This document shows, piece after piece, positions 14,163-15,078 of a stretch of 15,078 nucleotides of DNA. The notes under the pieces were generated by a model. The model was not told the DNA's origin and ran no database searches. It saw only the letters and a program-made list of their open reading frames with translations. Location of the stretch: contig CALZBV010000036.1 of assembly GCA_945622055.1 (NCBI GenBank), forward strand, positions 1 to 15,078. The letters run 5' to 3'. A program made the translations under genes and the position numbers. The DNA is from an uncultured Clostridia bacterium. Lineage in GTDB: Bacteria > Bacillota > Clostridia > Lachnospirales > Lachnospiraceae. Numbering within the stretch: position 1 is the first letter of the stretch; each line of letters opens with the position of its first letter.

Positions 14163-15078
14163 TTAATTTTTGAGGAACCACCCTTTTTTGTGCTTCTTGT
14201 CGTAGCCGACTTTTCCACCGGTTACTGCAGCAGCTATTGCTACCAAGAGCCACCATAATCCCTTCTTAGCACCCTGCTCTTCCTGGCCCTCAATGTCCAA
14301 AGGATTCTGCGAAGCCAACGGCACCTTCTCGTCCGGAAGGTTACTTACCTCAAGCGGAGTCTTTTCTTCCGGATCCAATGTTTCGCTCTCGCTTACGCTG
14401 GTACTTTCGCTTTCAGACTCGCTTGTGCTCTCACTTTCAGATTCGCTCGTGCTCTCGCTTGCGGACTCACTTGCGCTCTCGCTTACGGATTCGCTCACAG
14501 ATTCGCTTGCGGATTCACTTGCGCTTTCGCTCACGGATTCGCTTACACTCTCGCTTACGGATTCGCTTACGGACTCGCTCGTGCTCTCACTTACGGACTC
14601 ACTTGCGGATTCACTTACGGATTCGCTTACGGATTCACTTACGCTGGTGCTCTCGCTTACGGATTCACTCACGCTCTCGCTTACGGATTCGCTCGTGCTC
14701 TCACTTACGGACTCGCTTACGGATTCACTCACGCTTTCGCTTACGGATTCACTTACGCTGGTGCTCTCGCTTACGGACTCACTTACGCTCTCGCTTACGG
14801 ACTCGCTCGTGCTCTCACTTACGGACTCACTTGCGCTCTCGCTTACGGATTCACTCACGCTTTCGCTTACGGATTCACTTACGCTGGTGCTCTCGCTTAC
14901 GGACTCACTTACGCTCTCGCTTACGGACTCGCTCGTGCTCTCACTTACGGACTCACTTGCGGATTCACTTACGGATTCGCTTACGGATTCACTTGCACTC
15001 TCGCTTGCAGATTCACTTACGCTCTCGCTTACGGACTCACTTACGGATTCGCTGGTGCTCTCGCTTACGGACTCGCTT
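14163..15078 (-). CDS. Serine-rich repeat glycoprotein, C-terminal part (N-terminus beyond window edge)
   Basis: The reading frame is open to the right edge, so 304 C-terminal residues are seen and signal peptide and binding domain are not. Residues coded by 15077-14385 (231) alternate serine with Glu, Val, Ala or Thr as Ser-Glu-Ser-X units; about half are serine. Then come a 41-residue acidic, proline-containing spacer (14384-14262), a hydrophobic segment GLWWLLVAIAAAVTGG (14261-14214) and a basic tail of 16 residues ending GWFLKN. This is the stalk and membrane anchor of an SRRP, the usual substrate of SecA2/SecY2 and GtfAB, and the adjacent operon supports that. The serines and threonines are the expected O-glycosylation sites. 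There is no LPXTG; the nearest string, NLPDEK, lacks the T-G and lies about 23 residues before the hydrophobic segment. Val codons near 14858 are internal, not starts. Confidence 0.92.
   Translation of the reverse strand, partial: SESVSESTSESVSESVSESVSESASESASESVSESVSESASESVSESTSESVSESVSESVSESTSVSESVSESVSESVSESASESVSESTSESVSESVSESVSESTSVSESVSESVSESVSESVSESTSESVSESVSESVSESTSVSESVSESVSESASESVSESTSESVSESVSESVSESVSESASESASESVSESVSESASESASESTSESESESTSESESESTSVSESETLDPEEKTPLEVSNLPDEKVPLASQNPLDIEGQEEQGAKKGLWWLLVAIAAAVTGGKVGYDKKHKKGWFLKN
14385..15078 (-). repeat. Low-complexity Ser-Glu-Ser-X coding repeat
   Basis: The DNA is built of 12-base units encoding Ser-Glu-Ser-X, with X being Val, Ala or Thr, grouped in longer blocks. 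The landmark encoding Ser-Thr-Ser-Val recurs at about 14641, 14755 and 14881 (spacings of 114 and 126 bases). Serine codons alternate among AGC, AGT and TCC and glutamate between GAA and GAG, so the repeat is purer in protein than in DNA. Confidence 0.9.
14712..14961 (-). repeat. Perfect 124-base tandem direct repeat inside the SRRP stalk
   Basis: Bases 14712-14835 and 14838-14961 are identical over 124 positions by direct reading, separated by 2 bases. The period is 126 bases or 42 codons, so copy number can change without loss of frame. Confidence 0.88.

Noticed and set aside
14322..14342. NLPDEK as a degenerate LPXTG sortase site
   Set aside because: It lacks Thr-Gly and lies about 23 residues before the hydrophobic segment, too far for a normal sorting signal.
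14163..14858. SRRP read as a complete 231-residue protein starting at a GTG at 14858
   Set aside because: The same frame and repeat continue without a stop to the right edge; the GTG is an internal valine codon and no ribosome-binding site precedes it.
14385..15078. CRISPR-like or satellite array
   Set aside because: Units are short, in coding frame, without unique spacers, and translate to a clean Ser-Glu-Ser-X stalk.

Overview
The window carries a complete accessory Sec (SecA2/SecY2) export and glycosylation operon. It lies directly downstream of the 3' end of its probable substrate gene, a serine-rich repeat glycoprotein (SRRP). All recognisable genes are on the minus strand, so the locus is read from high to low coordinates. 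The likely host is an anaerobic, low-to-moderate-GC Firmicute of class Clostridia, plausibly Lachnospiraceae. The basis is an LdhA-type D-lactate dehydrogenase, a PflX-like radical SAM protein, strong GGAGG ribosome-binding sites and the style of the intergenic hairpins. This placement is inference; no rRNA or marker gene is present.

Layout in transcription order: (1) 15078-14163, the C-terminal 304 residues of an SRRP: at least 231 residues of Ser-Glu-Ser-X repeats, a short acidic spacer, a membrane segment and a basic tail, with no LPXTG sortase motif. (2) 14162-13946, a 217-base intergenic region with three stem-loops and two copies of an extended -10 promoter element 80 bases apart. (3) 13945-4095, secY2-asp1-asp2-asp3-secA2-gtfA-gtfB, with all junctions overlapping or 17 bases apart or less. 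The order is that of streptococcal and staphylococcal loci, but asp4/asp5 are absent. (4) 4043-1973, an OmpR-family response regulator and its sensor histidine kinase, 51 bases downstream of gtfB. (5) 1899-979, a PflX-like radical SAM protein. (6) 763-1, an LdhA-like D-lactate dehydrogenase cut by the left edge and preceded by its own promoter.

Inferred working model: GtfA (catalytic) with GtfB (substrate-binding, catalytically dead) would add N-acetylglucosamine to Ser/Thr of the SRRP in the cytoplasm. Asp1-Asp2-Asp3 would bind, further modify and hand over the preprotein. SecA2 would drive it through SecY2. The SRRP C-terminus then appears to stay in the membrane through its hydrophobic segment rather than being sorted to the wall by a classical sortase. 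The adjoining two-component system is a candidate regulator, not a demonstrated one.

The least ordinary points are the sortase-motif-free SRRP terminus, a perfect 124-base tandem duplication in the repeat region, the hairpin/promoter array before secY2, TTG starts for secY2 and asp2, and the attachment of a two-component system to the operon's end.
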